Below, one piece after another: positions 16,896-26,059 of a stretch of DNA of 64,000 nucleotides. Both the position numbers and the translations under genes were made by a program. Numbering within the stretch: the stretch's first letter is position 1; the number at the start of each line of letters is the position of its first letter. The DNA comes from Devosia sp. A16 (GTDB taxonomy: Bacteria > Pseudomonadota > Alphaproteobacteria > Rhizobiales > Devosiaceae), in the NCBI RefSeq assembly GCF_001402915.1, contig NZ_CP012945.1, forward strand, positions 2,023,501 to 2,087,500, in the 5' to 3' direction. The notes under the pieces are model-generated. The model did no database searches, was not told the DNA's origin, and saw only the letters and a list, made by a program, of their open reading frames with translations.

Positions 16896-17115
16896 TGCCT
16901 CCCATCCTTGCGCAAACGGGCTCGCCAAGCGGCCCAAGCGACTGTTCGGGATCAATGGATCGAGCCGCAGCGAAACCCGCTCCCCCACGGGCTCCAACAC
17001 CCAGGCAAGCGTCGTACTGCTGCGGCTCACCGCACCTGGAACTTTATCAGATGCGGATGAGTCCAAGTTACAAGGCAAGCGGAGCTTGGGAGCGTAGCGA
17101 GCTAGCGTAGCTCGG
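16896..17115 (-). ncRNA. Candidate IS110 bridge RNA-encoding end
   Basis: This 220-bp non-coding end lies upstream of the transposase, where IS110-group elements encode the bridge RNA that pairs with target and donor DNA. It contains repeated short motifs (GCGTAGC twice around 17090-17110, with GAGCTAGCGTAGCTC symmetry) and several possible stems. Exact RNA boundaries and guide loops were not resolved by eye. Confidence 0.45.
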
Positions 17116-17155
17116 AGGGGGTGTGCCGAAGCCACGGAGTTTGCAGCAGGCCCAA

Positions 17156-17800
17156 TCACGCCGCCATTGCCTCGCGCGGCAGAACGTTGGCGGCCGGCTG
17201 GAACAGCATCTTCACGTAGTTGCGCGCCATCAGCAGTTGCTCGGGCAGCACGGTGGGGTCGCCGAGCGACTTGCCCATGATGATGCCGCCGTCGATAGCG
17301 CAGGCGATGTTGCGCGCCAGGCGTCCGGGATCCACGGGGTCGCGTGGCGGGTAGACCGCGACGATGTCCTCGATCATCAGCCGGAAGAAGGCGTTCCAGC
17401 CCTCGACGATCGAGGTGACGAGGCTGCGCACCTCGCGGTTGAACAGCTGGTCCTGGTAGCTCATCGTTGCGACGAGGCAGCCCGGGTGCCCACCCGGCAT
17501 CGCCGCCATGTGCTCGGCGAACAGCGTGAGCCCGATCAGCAGGCGCTGCAGCGGATCGTCGCTCAGTTCGGCCGCCCGCCCGAAGATCTCGGCCAGCAGT
17601 TGTTCGAGGCGGCCGCGGTAGCGCGACAGCAGCCCGCGTGCCAGCTCGTTCTTGTCGCGAAAGTGGTAGAAGAAGCCGGACTTGGTGATCCCGGCTTCGG
17701 CGATGATCTCGTCGATCGAGGTGACGCCGAAACCCTTGGCGAGCACGCCGGCTTCGGCAATGTCGAGGAGGCGTTCGCGCGTCTCGTTGCCTTTACGCAT
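17156..17800 (-). CDS. TetR/AcrR-family transcriptional regulator
   Basis: A 214-residue regulator. The N-terminal helix-turn-helix is canonical (LLDIAEAGVLAKGFGVTSID, then EAGITKSGFFYHFRDKNELA). The C-terminal ligand domain has the CLVATM segment typical of TetR_C proteins. The ATG at 17800 has GGAGGA upstream. The stop is about 40 bp from the IS110 end, so the gene is intact but IS sequence abuts its 3' end. Its target could be the divergent DUF1127 gene or something displaced by the IS. Confidence 0.9.
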   Translation of the reverse strand: MRKGNETRERLLDIAEAGVLAKGFGVTSIDEIIAEAGITKSGFFYHFRDKNELARGLLSRYRGRLEQLLAEIFGRAAELSDDPLQRLLIGLTLFAEHMAAMPGGHPGCLVATMSYQDQLFNREVRSLVTSIVEGWNAFFRLMIEDIVAVYPPRDPVDPGRLARNIACAIDGGIIMGKSLGDPTVLPEQLLMARNYVKMLFQPAANVLPREAMAA

Positions 17801-18011
17801 GCTGGTTCCTCCGCAAAACTGTACTGCCGGTGCGGTTCCCGGGCCGGCGAACCCTGGTCCCGATTTGGCCACCGATGCCGGCAGTCAACCTAAGGACCGG
17901 CAGCATCTCTCGAATCCTGCCGGCGCATGAACTGCACCACGCGCTCACTATCAATGGCCACCAAGTCATCATACCTTTTGCCGTAAGCGGGGCGCGCTGG
18001 AGACAAGGACG

Positions 18012-18260
18012 ATGACCACCTTCGACCTCGGCGAGCATGTGCTCGCCACCCGCCACAACACCGATGCCGGTTTCATCCGGCGGCTGCTGCGCCGCTGGGT
18101 CGAGCGGCGCCGGGAACGGGCCACACTGCTCGGTCTGAGCCGCATGCAGCCCTACCTGCTGGCCGACATGGGAATCGAGCCGGGGGAGATTTTGGAGGCG
18201 CTCGACGGCAAGCGCAGTTCGCCCCTGTCCAAGCCGAAGCGCCAGGCCGAGCATGGCTAG
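18012..18260 (+). CDS. DUF1127-domain small protein
   Basis: An 82-residue basic protein. Residues 30-60 (RRRERATLLGLSRMQPYLLADMGI) carry the Arg-rich amphipathic DUF1127/YjiS signature. In alphaproteobacteria such proteins are linked to RNA metabolism and phosphate or carbon stress, from general family knowledge. It is divergent from tetR. Its stop overlaps the 3' end of the convergent PLP decarboxylase by 4 bp. Confidence 0.85.
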   Translation: MTTFDLGEHVLATRHNTDAGFIRRLLRRWVERRRERATLLGLSRMQPYLLADMGIEPGEILEALDGKRSSPLSKPKRQAEHG

Positions 18261-19659
18261 CCCCTGACCTGTCGCCATGCCGCGATGATGGCATCGGCCG
18301 AAAGGTCGATATCGGCTTCTGTGGTGACGCCGGAGGTGACGGAGATCCGCATCACCCAGTCGCCATGCCACGCCGCGCCGCCGGCAAAGCACACGCCGCC
18401 GGACTGCACCGCTGAGATTACCGCCTCGGTCAGCCCCTTACGACGCGCCGCGTCACCCGCACCGAAATCGACGATCAGCTGGTTGATGGTGACCTTGTTG
18501 CGGATATTGATCCCCGGCTCGGCGCCGAGCCGCTGGGCCATCTGTCTGGTGAGTGCCACATGCCGCTCGACCAGCTCCGCTACCCCCTGCCGCCCCAAGG
18601 TCTTGAGCATCGCCCAGACCGGCGTGCCGCGGGCTCGGCGTGACAGTTCCGGCACGAAGGCGGACGGCACCCGGTCGGTGGGGCTGATGGTCGGCAGGTA
18701 ACTCGCCCACTGCGTCATGGCGCGCTGGTGCGCCTCGCGGTCGCGCACGATGGCAAAACCGGAATCGTACGGCACCTGCAGCCATTTGTGCCCGTCGGTA
18801 ACCCACGAATCTGCCGCCTCGATGCCTGATGTCAGGTACTTGAGCGATGGCGTGGCGCGGGCCCAGAGCCCGAATGCCCCATCGACGTGCACCCAGGCGC
18901 CGGCGGCATGGGCGATCGGAATGATCTCCTCGAACCGATCATAGGCGCCGGTATTGATCTGCCCGGCCTGGGCGATGACGATCTTGGGGCCGCTCAGCCC
19001 GTTGAGCGCCGCATCGAGCGCCGCCGCGCTCATCCGGCCCTGGTCGTCGGTGGCGACGCGGATCAGCCGGCGATAGCCGAAACCGATCAGTTGCAGCGCC
19101 GAGAACATCGAGGAATGGGCGTCGTCGCCGATCAGCACATGCACCGGCGGCGCGCCGAACAGCCCGTCGGCATCGGGGTCCCAGCCGGCGTCGAGCAGCA
19201 CCCGGGTGCGCGCGGCGGCAAGCCCTACGGCGCCGGCGACGGTAGCGCCGGTGGTAAAGCCGACCGAACTCTGGCGCGGCAGGTCGAGGATCTCGAGCAG
19301 CCAGCGTTCCGCCACCTCCTCCATCGCGGCAGCGGCGGGGGTCGGCGTGTGATAGCCCGCATTCTGCCCCAGGCGCTGACCAGCCAGTCGGCAGCGACGC
19401 CGGCCGGATGCGAGGCCCCCATCACCCAGCCGAAAAAGCGCGGCCCGGTGATCGGCATCAGCCCACCTTCGCTGCGCCTCACCAGTTCTTCGAGCACCTC
19501 GAGCGGCGCGGCGCCCTGCTCGGGCAGCGCCTCGCTGAGCCGCTCGCGCATTTCGGCGTAGCTGTGGTCCGGGCGGCCGGCATGTTGGTTGAGCGAAGCA
19601 CGATAATCGACGGCGTGGTCGACCGCGCGGTTCAGCAGTGTGCGTAAATCGTAAGTCAT
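18257..19659 (-). pseudogene. PLP-dependent group II decarboxylase, frameshifted
   Basis: The N-terminal part reads from ATG 19659 (MTYDLRTLLNRAVDHAVDYR; GGGAGG ribosome site) to FFGWVMGASHPAGVAADWLVSAWG. The protein then continues only in another frame as QNAGYHTPTPAAAAMEEVAE through to the stop at 18257. One base appears lost at about 19366-19371, in a run of C. Downstream, the PLP-binding Lys motif SWVTDGHKWLQVPYDSG is intact. The family includes aromatic-amino-acid and related decarboxylases. With the base restored the protein would be about 467 residues. It could be a true pseudogene or a sequencing error. Confidence 0.85.
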
Positions 19660-19770
19660 AATATGACCTCCCCGATGCGCCGGAGAAATCACAGCGCACC
19701 TGAAGCGCAGATGAACGAAGGCCCAGTCCCCTCCCGGGCACCGGGCCTCGTCAAGTTAGTACGTCGGCTG

Positions 19771-20868
19771 TCAGGCAGCGAGCTTCTTGAGGATGGCGGC
19801 GCCCATTTCCTCGGTGCCGACAGTCTTCCTGTTGTCCTGCGCGATATCGCCGGTGCGCAGCCCATCTGCGAGCACGCTGGAGATCGCCGCTTCCAGCCGG
19901 TCGGCCAGCGCCACCAGGTTGAACGAATAGCGCAGCGCCATGGCGAACGAGGCCAGCATGGCGATCGGGTTGGCAATGCCCTGGCCGGCGATGTCGGGGG
20001 CCGAACCGTGCACCGGCTCGTACAGCGCCTTGCGCTTGCCGGTCACCGCGTCGGGCGCGCCCAGCGAGGCCGAGGGCAGCATGCCGAGCGAGCCGGTCAG
20101 CATCGCCGCCGCATCGGACAGGATGTCGCCGAACAGGTTGTCGGTGACCATCACGTCGAACTGCTTTGGGTTGCGCACCAGCTGCATCGCCGCGTTGTCG
20201 GCAAGGATGTGGTGGAATTCGATGTCGGGATAGTCCTTGGCCACCGCCTGGGCAACCTCATCCCACAGCACGCCCGACTTCATGACGTTCTTCTTGTCGG
20301 CCGAGTGCACCTTGTTCTTGCGGGTGCGGGCGAGATCCATGGCAACCCGCACGATGCGGTCGATTTCATAGGTCTCGTAGACCTGCGTATCGATGGCGCG
20401 CTTCTGGCCGTTGCCGAGGTCGGTAATGGTCTTGGGCTCGCCGAAATAGACGCCGCCGGTCAGCTCGCGCACGATCAGGATGTCGAGGCCCTCGACCAAC
20501 TCGCGCTTCAGCGATGATGCGTCGGCCAAGGCCGGGTAGCAGATCGCCGGACGGAGGTTGGCGAACAGCTTCAGGTCCTTGCGCAGCCGGAGCAGGCCCG
20601 CCTCCGGGCGCTTCTCATAGGGCACCTTGTCCCATTTCGGCCCGCCGACCGCACCGAAGATTACCGCATCGGCGGCGAGCGCCTTCTGCATGTCCTCTTC
20701 CGAGATCGCCTCGCCATGTGCATCATAGGCGCACCCGCCGACGAGGCCCGTGTCGAAGGTGAAATCCGTCTCACCCTGGCTGTTGAGCCAGGCGATCACC
20801 TTCTCGACCTCCTTCATGATCTCGGTGCCGATGCCGTCGCCGGGGAGAAGGAAGAGTTTCTGGGCCAT
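19771..20868 (-). CDS. leuB: 3-isopropylmalate dehydrogenase
   Basis: NAD-dependent oxidative decarboxylation of 3-isopropylmalate in leucine synthesis. It has 365 residues, normal length. Key segments are [11 protein letters not shown], the substrate Arg region [30 protein letters not shown], the catalytic Tyr in QVYETYEI, the Lys/Asp sites ([21 protein letters not shown]) and [16 protein letters not shown]. It lies downstream of the gdh-ridA-leuD group on the same strand, about 115 bp after the dehydrogenase. Confidence 0.97.
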   Translation of the reverse strand: MAQKLFLLPGDGIGTEIMKEVEKVIAWLNSQGETDFTFDTGLVGGCAYDAHGEAISEEDMQKALAADAVIFGAVGGPKWDKVPYEKRPEAGLLRLRKDLKLFANLRPAICYPALADASSLKRELVEGLDILIVRELTGGVYFGEPKTITDLGNGQKRAIDTQVYETYEIDRIVRVAMDLARTRKNKVHSADKKNVMKSGVLWDEVAQAVAKDYPDIEFHHILADNAAMQLVRNPKQFDVMVTDNLFGDILSDAAAMLTGSLGMLPSASLGAPDAVTGKRKALYEPVHGSAPDIAGQGIANPIAMLASFAMALRYSFNLVALADRLEAAISSVLADGLRTGDIAQDNRKTVGTEEMGAAILKKLAA

Positions 20869-20985
20869 GGGTGATCCTCGCTTGCAGGATGGTGCTGGCG
20901 CGGGACTTATCGCTACTTGCCCCGCGCCTGCAAGGCCGACGAACGCCTAGGCGTCCAGTCCGGCTCGGCTGCCGGCGCCTGAACG

Positions 20986-22251
20986 TCAGCTGGTGAAGAA
21001 CGGCTGCGTGCCATGCGCCTCGATAGCGGTGGCGAGGCGCGACAGCGCATGCACATAGGCAGCGGTACGCATTGTGGTCTTGCGATCCTTCGCGATATCC
21101 CACACCGCGCGTCCCTCGCGCTCCATGATGCGCAGCAGCCGGGCGTGGATCTCCTCGACGTCCCAGTAGAACCCCTGCCGGTTCTGCACCCACTCGAAAT
21201 AGGAGACGGTGACGCCGCCGGCATTGGCGAGAATATCTGGCAGCACGGTGATGCCGCGCGCTTCGAGCAGCTTGTCGGCATCCGGCGTCACCGGCCCGTT
21301 GGCGAGCTCCAGCAGCACCCTGGCCTTGATCGAACCGGCGTTGTCGACGGTGATCATGTCCTCGAGCGCCGCCGGCACCAGGAGGTCGCAATCGACCCCG
21401 ATCAATGCCTCGGCGGCGATCAGCTGGGCGCCGAGCTCGGCCGCCAGTTCGGCGACGTGCCTGCCCGCCAGCTTGCCGGCGATCAGCTTGCCCACATCCA
21501 GTCCCTCAGCCCGCTGGATGGCGCCGGTCGAGTCCGATACGGCGACGATCTTGTGCCCATCGGCGCCCGCCAGCTGCGCATAATACTGCCCGGCATTGCC
21601 GAACCCCTGGATGGCGACGCGCATGCCGGCGCCGAGGCCCAGCTCGCCGGCGAGGTGCCGCACCAGGTAGTAGCCGCCGCGGGCCGTCGCGTCGTTGCGC
21701 CCGAGCGAACCGCCCAGCGCGATCGGCTTGCCGGTGATCACCGCCGGGCTCAGTTCACCGACGATCTGGCTGTACTCGTCGGCCATCCAGCCCATGATCA
21801 TGGCATTGGTGTAGACGTCCGGCGCCGGGATATCGCGATCCGGCCCGACCACGCGCGCGAAGGCCTGCATATAGGCGCGCGACAGCCGCTCCAGCTCCGA
21901 CTTGGACAACGTGCGCGGGTCGACCCGCACGGCGCCTTTGCCGCCGCCATAGGGCAGGTTCATCACCGCGCACTTGAAGGTCATCCAGAAGGCCAGCGTT
22001 TCCACCTCCTCGATGGTGGAGTCCGGGTGGAAGCGGATGCCGCCCTTGGTCGGCCCGCGGGTGTCGTCATAGCGGCAGCGCCAGGCGAGGAAGGATTTGC
22101 GCGAGCCGTCATCCATGCGGATCATCAGTCGCATCTTGGTGGTTTCGCGCGGGTATTTCAGCTTCTCGATGACGTCCTGGTCGATCCTCAGATGGCTGGC
22201 GGCCTCGTCGAGGCGGGTGAGGGCGCGGTCGAGCAACGTGTCGTCGGACAT
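20986..22251 (-). CDS. Glu/Leu/Phe/Val dehydrogenase (glutamate dehydrogenase)
   Basis: A 421-residue amino-acid dehydrogenase interconverting glutamate and 2-oxoglutarate plus ammonium. Hallmarks are KGGIRFHP, MTFKCAVMNLPYGGGKGAVRVDP with the catalytic Lys, DIPAPDVYTNAMIMGWM with the catalytic Asp, and the nucleotide motif VAIQGFGNAGQY. The ATG at 22251 is chosen over an Arg-rich extension. Coenzyme preference is not assigned. The location beside leuB and leuD may indicate a branched-chain substrate, but sequence alone favours glutamate. Confidence 0.92.
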   Translation of the reverse strand: MSDDTLLDRALTRLDEAASHLRIDQDVIEKLKYPRETTKMRLMIRMDDGSRKSFLAWRCRYDDTRGPTKGGIRFHPDSTIEEVETLAFWMTFKCAVMNLPYGGGKGAVRVDPRTLSKSELERLSRAYMQAFARVVGPDRDIPAPDVYTNAMIMGWMADEYSQIVGELSPAVITGKPIALGGSLGRNDATARGGYYLVRHLAGELGLGAGMRVAIQGFGNAGQYYAQLAGADGHKIVAVSDSTGAIQRAEGLDVGKLIAGKLAGRHVAELAAELGAQLIAAEALIGVDCDLLVPAALEDMITVDNAGSIKARVLLELANGPVTPDADKLLEARGITVLPDILANAGGVTVSYFEWVQNRQGFYWDVEEIHARLLRIMEREGRAVWDIAKDRKTTMRTAAYVHALSRLATAIEAHGTQPFFTS

Positions 22252-22366
22252 GGGTCTTCCTGGATTTGAACGTGAACGAAATCCGGCGGCCGCTCTGCCC
22301 TTCACCAGGGTCGGAGACGCGAGCGCCGTTCATGGGTATGGGCGTGCGAGGGCCGCCTGCTGCCGA

Positions 22367-22510
22367 TCAGGGCGGGGGTGAGGCCGGAGCGGTGAGGTGC
22401 TGTTGCACCACGCGCCGATACCCGCTGCTGAGGCCCTGCAGCCGCGCAGTGGTGGCAAAGCCGACCGTCATCGCGGCAAGGCTGAGCTCTGGCAGGTCGG
22501 CGAAATCCAT
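22367..22510 (-). CDS. Small hypothetical protein overlapping the RidA-like gene
   Basis: A 47-residue reading frame starting MDFADLPELSLAAMTVGFA, whose ATG overlaps the preceding stop (ATGA at 22510-22507), suggesting translational coupling. No domain is recognisable, and it ends in a Pro-rich tail. It may be a real small gene or a chance ORF; the coupled start is the only positive sign. Confidence 0.35.
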   Translation of the reverse strand: MDFADLPELSLAAMTVGFATTARLQGLSSGYRRVVQQHLTAPASPPP

Positions 22511-22899
22511 CAGCGTCCGTGGGCGCCGAAGCGGGCGGTGACTTCGATCTCGAGCTTCATCTCGGGGCGGGTCAGCCCGCACACCACCATGGTGGCGGCC
22601 GGCCGGATATCGGCGAACACCTCGCCCGCCACCGCCACCAGCGCCTCGTAATGCGCCATGTCGGTGATGTAGTAGCGGACGCGCACCGTATCCTTGATGG
22701 TGCCGCCGGCCTCCTCGAGCGCCTGCGCGATGGTGGCGAAGGCGTTGCGCGCCTGCTCGGCGGCGCTCTCGGGCATCACCATGGTCTTGTAGTCGTAGCC
22801 GGTGGTGCCCGAGACATAGGCCATGTTGCCGTCGATCACGGCGCGCGAATAGCCGATCTTGGCTTCGAACGGCGAACCCGAGGAGATGTGGAGGACCAT
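22510..22899 (-). CDS. RidA-like (YjgF/YER057c/UK114) protein lacking the catalytic Arg
   Basis: A 129-residue Rid-superfamily trimer-forming fold (MVLHISSGSPFEAKIGYSRA, YVSGTTGYDY, RPAATMVVCGLTRPEMKLEIEV). In imine deaminase RidA proteins the equivalent of PAAT reads PAR[ST], where the Arg binds the substrate carboxylate. Here it is Ala, so classic 2-aminoacrylate deaminase activity is doubtful. Ten bp separate it from leuD upstream, so it is probably cotranscribed. Confidence 0.88.
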   Translation of the reverse strand: MVLHISSGSPFEAKIGYSRAVIDGNMAYVSGTTGYDYKTMVMPESAAEQARNAFATIAQALEEAGGTIKDTVRVRYYITDMAHYEALVAVAGEVFADIRPAATMVVCGLTRPEMKLEIEVTARFGAHGR

Positions 22900-22909
22900 C
22901 GCCCGCGCC

Positions 22910-23515
22910 TCAGAGCCAGGGCCGGTCCTGGCCCATCTTCTTCTCGAAGCCGGCGATCGCCGGATCGGACTTCAGCGTCGTCGCGATGTCGTCGAGTCCT
23001 TCGAGCAGCACGTGCTTGCGCGCCGGATCGATGTCGAAATGGATCGAACCGCCGTCCGGCCCCTTGATCGTCTGGGCCTCGAGGTCGACGCTGATGGTGG
23101 CGTTCGAGCCGCGCTCGGCATCGTCCTGCAGCAGCGCCAGCTGCTCGGGGGTCACCACGATCGGCAGGATGCCGTTCTTGAAGCAGTTATTGTAGAAGAT
23201 GTCGGCAAAGCTAGTGGAGATCACGCAGCGGATGCCGAAATCGAGCAGCGCCCACGGCGCATGCTCACGCGACGAGCCGCAGCCGAAATTGTCGCCGGCG
23301 ACGATGATCTTGGCCTGCCGGTAGGCGGGCTTGTTGAGCACGAAATCCGGGTTCTCGGTGCCATCTTCATTGTAGCGCATCTCGGAGAACAGGGCGGTGC
23401 CGAGCCCGGTGCGCTTGATGGTCTTGAGGTACTGCTTGGGAATGATCATGTCCGTGTCGATGTTGATGATCGGCAGCGGCGCGGCGACGCCAGTGAGGGT
23501 CGTGAACTTGTCCAT
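22910..23515 (-). CDS. leuD: 3-isopropylmalate dehydratase small subunit
   Basis: Swivelling small subunit of isopropylmalate isomerase, partner of LeuC. It has 201 residues. Conserved segments are [57 protein letters not shown] and [17 protein letters not shown]. The ATG at 23515 has AAGGGG upstream. It heads a minus-strand group leading to the RidA-like protein and glutamate dehydrogenase, with leuB further on. Confidence 0.97.
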   Translation of the reverse strand: MDKFTTLTGVAAPLPIINIDTDMIIPKQYLKTIKRTGLGTALFSEMRYNEDGTENPDFVLNKPAYRQAKIIVAGDNFGCGSSREHAPWALLDFGIRCVISTSFADIFYNNCFKNGILPIVVTPEQLALLQDDAERGSNATISVDLEAQTIKGPDGGSIHFDIDPARKHVLLEGLDDIATTLKSDPAIAGFEKKMGQDRPWL

Positions 23516-23588
23516 GGCAATACCCCTTTCGGTGCGGCTGTAATGAAGCAATGGCGGCGGGGAATCAAGTCGTTCGCAAGTGGCGGCG

Positions 23589-23612
23589 ACCCCCTCCCCT
23601 CAAGGGGGAGGG
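23589..23612. repeat. Half mosaic palindrome
   Basis: ACCCCCTCCCC-tcaa-GGGGGAGGG forms a single hairpin resembling one half of the mosaic elements elsewhere in the window. It lies between the leuD promoter region and the Trm112-like stop and may terminate the latter transcript. Confidence 0.55.
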
Positions 23613-23660
23613 AAGCGATCGCATCTCGCCGCGTGTGTGTATCGTCGTCCGATCGTGGCG

Positions 23661-23909
23661 CTAGCCCAGCCGCGGCAGGTTGCGGCCCATGTCGCCCTCG
23701 TCGATCTCGCGCGCCTCGTCGAGGCTGAGCATCGGCACGCCCGCGCGGATCGGGAACGCCAGATGCGCCGCCACCGAGATCAGCTCGGTGCCGTCGGCGG
23801 AGAGCGTCAGCCGGGTCTTGGTCAATGGGCAGACCAGCAGCTCGAGCGTCTTCACATCCACCACATGGCGGAGGTTGGCTGCCGCCTGTGCCGGGCCCGG
23901 CTCGGTCAA
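23661..23909 (-). CDS. Trm112-family small protein
   Basis: A protein of about 82 residues with the Trm112/DUF343 signature [17 protein letters not shown], then [18 protein letters not shown]. Trm112 proteins activate methyltransferases. The second zinc Cys of the usual CPxCK motif is Thr here, as in many alphaproteobacterial members. A TTG start at 23909 sharing bases with the LON-gene stop (TTGA) is chosen; a GTG nearer to DVKTLELL is an alternative. It is coupled to the LON-domain gene upstream. Confidence 0.82.
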   Translation of the reverse strand: MTEPGPAQAAANLRHVVDVKTLELLVCPLTKTRLTLSADGTELISVAAHLAFPIRAGVPMLSLDEAREIDEGDMGRNLPRLG

Positions 23910-24571
23910 TTGAGCGGCGACGCCCGGTCGCCGCCGGTGGCCATCTCGAACTCGGCCATCGCGATCAGCGTCTCGGCGCGGGTTTCGAGCGTATCGGCCT
24001 CGAGCAGTGCCTGCTTCTCGGCAGCACCATAGGGCGAGACCATGGCGCAGAAGTTGACCAGGTCGGCCGTGCCGGTCTTTTCGATCTCGTCCCAGTTGAG
24101 GTCGAAATTGCCGAACTCGGCATAGTCGCGCATCATCTTGAGGAAGCGCGGACGATCCACGGCCTCCTCGCCGAACTCGCGGTCGAAATCGGAAGCGAAC
24201 ATGTCGGTGGCGATCATGCCGCGCCGGAACGGCGTCATGGTCGGCATTTCCTTGACCAGTTCGAACCGGCACAGCCCTTCGAGAATGACGAAGTAGCGCG
24301 CCTCCTCGACTTCCTCGAAATGGCTGATTCGCCCCACTGTGCCGATGCGCTGCAGCGGCGCCCGGCCCTTCGGGCTTTCCTCCGAAGTGTCGCGCGGCTG
24401 GATCAGTCCGATCAGCCGGTCGCCCTTCAGCGCGTGGTCGACCATCTCGACATAGCGGGGCTCGAAGATATTGAGCGGCCGCCGCGCATAGGGCAGCAGC
24501 AAGGCGCCCATCAGCGGGAACAACGGCACGCTGGCGGGCAGGTCGGCAGGAGAAGTGGGTCGCTTCAACAC
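23906..24571 (-). CDS. LON peptidase substrate-binding-domain protein
   Basis: A 221-residue protein consisting of the N-terminal LON substrate-binding domain without ATPase or protease parts: [26 protein letters not shown] at the start, then [15 protein letters not shown] and [16 protein letters not shown]. Such stand-alone proteins are common in alphaproteobacteria beside a thioredoxin-like chaperone, as here. Role in proteostasis is inferred. It lies 25 bp downstream of cnoX and overlaps the Trm112-like start. Confidence 0.9.
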   Translation of the reverse strand: MLKRPTSPADLPASVPLFPLMGALLLPYARRPLNIFEPRYVEMVDHALKGDRLIGLIQPRDTSEESPKGRAPLQRIGTVGRISHFEEVEEARYFVILEGLCRFELVKEMPTMTPFRRGMIATDMFASDFDREFGEEAVDRPRFLKMMRDYAEFGNFDLNWDEIEKTGTADLVNFCAMVSPYGAAEKQALLEADTLETRAETLIAMAEFEMATGGDRASPLN

Positions 24572-24596
24572 TTGGGCGCCTCCTTGGGCGCGTAAC

Positions 24597-25544
24597 TTAG
24601 CTGAACAGCAGCGCCGACAGCAGTCGGCGGCCCTTCAGCGTGGCAGGATCCTTCGGACCCCAGGCTTCAAACAGCTCGAGCAGCTTCTTGCGCGCGCCGT
24701 CCTCGTTCCAGCTCCGGTCGCGGCGCATCAGCGCCACCAGCGCCTCGGCGGCTTCGAGCCGCTTGCCTTCGGCATTGTATTTCACCGCGAGGTCGAACCG
24801 CGCCTGGTGGTCGTCGGGGTTCCTCTCGAGCTGCGCCGCGAGCTCATCGGTCTCGCTGAGCTCGGCCGCCTCGCCCAGGAGCTTCAGCGCCGCCAGCGTC
24901 GACGTGTACTCCTCGCCCTTGCGGCCCTCTTCCGGCATGGTGTCGAGCACCGCCTGGGCCTGGTCCGGCTCGCCAGCGGCGAGGAACACCTTGGCCATAC
25001 CGACGATCGCCGGCGCGTTCTCCGGCTGGTGCTGCAGCACCATGCCATAGATCTGCGCCGCCTGGTTGAGGTCGCCCACCTTGAGCGCGTCGCCGGCGGC
25101 GGTGAGCGCATTGGCGATTTCTTCCTCGATCGAACCCGCCTGCGGCTGGCCGGCCGGCGCGGCCGAGATCACCTTGTCGGCAAAACGCCGCACCTCGCTC
25201 TCGGGAATCGCCCCGAGAAAGGCATCGACCGGGCGGCCGCCGGCAAAGGCGAACACGGCGGGAATCGACTGGATGCCCAGTTGCCCGGCGACACCTGGAT
25301 TCTCGTCGATATTGATCTTCACCAGCCGGATCTTGCCGGCCTTCTCGTTGATCACCTTCTCGAGGTTGGGCGTCAGCTGCCGGCAGGGGCCGCACCACGG
25401 CGCCCAGAAATCCACCAGCACCGGAGCCTCGAGCGACGCGTCGATCACGTCCGCCTTGAAGGCACGATCGGTCGAATCCTTGATCAGGGCGCCCGCCGGG
25501 GGCGCAGAATTTTGTGGGGCCGGGTTGAGGTCGTTGAGGGACAT
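24597..25544 (-). CDS. cnoX: Thioredoxin-fold co-chaperone CnoX (YbbN-like)
   Basis: A 315-residue protein with an N-terminal thioredoxin domain (active site FWAPWCGPCRQL) and a C-terminal TPR region (EEIANALTAAGDALKVGDL onward). This architecture is CnoX/YbbN, which protects substrates from oxidative aggregation and hands them to GroEL/DnaK. Unlike E. coli YbbN, which has lost one Cys, both active-site Cys are present, so it should be redox active. A GACGGGCC/GGCCCGTC hairpin lies just upstream at 25564-25586. Confidence 0.92.
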   Translation of the reverse strand: MSLNDLNPAPQNSAPPAGALIKDSTDRAFKADVIDASLEAPVLVDFWAPWCGPCRQLTPNLEKVINEKAGKIRLVKINIDENPGVAGQLGIQSIPAVFAFAGGRPVDAFLGAIPESEVRRFADKVISAAPAGQPQAGSIEEEIANALTAAGDALKVGDLNQAAQIYGMVLQHQPENAPAIVGMAKVFLAAGEPDQAQAVLDTMPEEGRKGEEYTSTLAALKLLGEAAELSETDELAAQLERNPDDHQARFDLAVKYNAEGKRLEAAEALVALMRRDRSWNEDGARKKLLELFEAWGPKDPATLKGRRLLSALLFS

Positions 25545-25755
25545 GCTGTGCTTTTCCTGCCGCGACGGGCCACTGAGAGGCCCGTCTTTCCTTGGTTTCT
25601 TGCGCTCCGATGCGGTCCGGACGCAAGCTTTTTCCCGGGCGTGATGAGACCAGAATTATGGGTTGCAAACCCGCTTTCGATTGGGCATATAGGCGCGCGG
25701 TTCGGCGCTGCCAAGTTTCCCACGGGAACGAAGCATCGTAAAGGGCCGATGGAGT

Positions 25756-25830
25756 GCGGGTGTAGCTCAGGGGTAGAGCATAACCTTGCCAAGGTTAGGG
25801 TCGAGGGTTCGAATCCCTTCGCCCGCTCCA
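25756..25830 (+). tRNA. tRNA-Gly (GCC anticodon)
   Basis: Cloverleaf: acceptor GCGGGTG pairs with CGCCCGC, D arm GCTC/GAGC, anticodon stem AACCT/AGGTT with loop TTGCCAA giving GCC, T arm AGGGTTCGAATCCCT, and encoded CCA at 25828-25830. It is followed by an intrinsic terminator. Confidence 0.97.
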
Positions 25831-25859
25831 ATATCCTCCCTGGATTGCAGGGATGCGAC

Positions 25860-25886
25860 AAAGGCCGGGCCTGGTGCCCGGCCTTT
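25860..25886 (+). terminator. Terminator of tRNA-Gly
   Basis: A perfect 11-bp stem AAAGGCCGGGC/GCCCGGCCTTT with CTGGT loop, 30 bases after the tRNA, ending in a short T run. Confidence 0.85.
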
Positions 25887-26059
25887 CGCATTTCCGAGCC
25901 CCCCTGCCTTTTGATCGGTGGGGTCCCGCCTGGCCAGGCTGATCTGCTCCCGCCCGTTTCGCTAACGCGCTGTCCGCCCCGGCCTGCGATTGTCGGATTT
26001 TTGCAATCTCTCCGCGGCCCCTCCCCGTAGCCTCATCCCATCGAACACGGAGATGAGAA

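Larger units (their letters stand above)
15954..17116 (-). mobile_element. IS110-family insertion sequence (approximate ends)
   Basis: The element holds one transposase gene with about 15 bp beyond its stop and about 220 bp of non-coding sequence before its start. A long non-coding segment upstream of the transposase is the layout of the IS110 group, where it encodes the bridge RNA. No terminal inverted repeats are obvious, as expected for the family. Ends are placed where the interrupted mosaic palindrome stops and seems to resume, and could be off by several bases. Confidence 0.7.
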
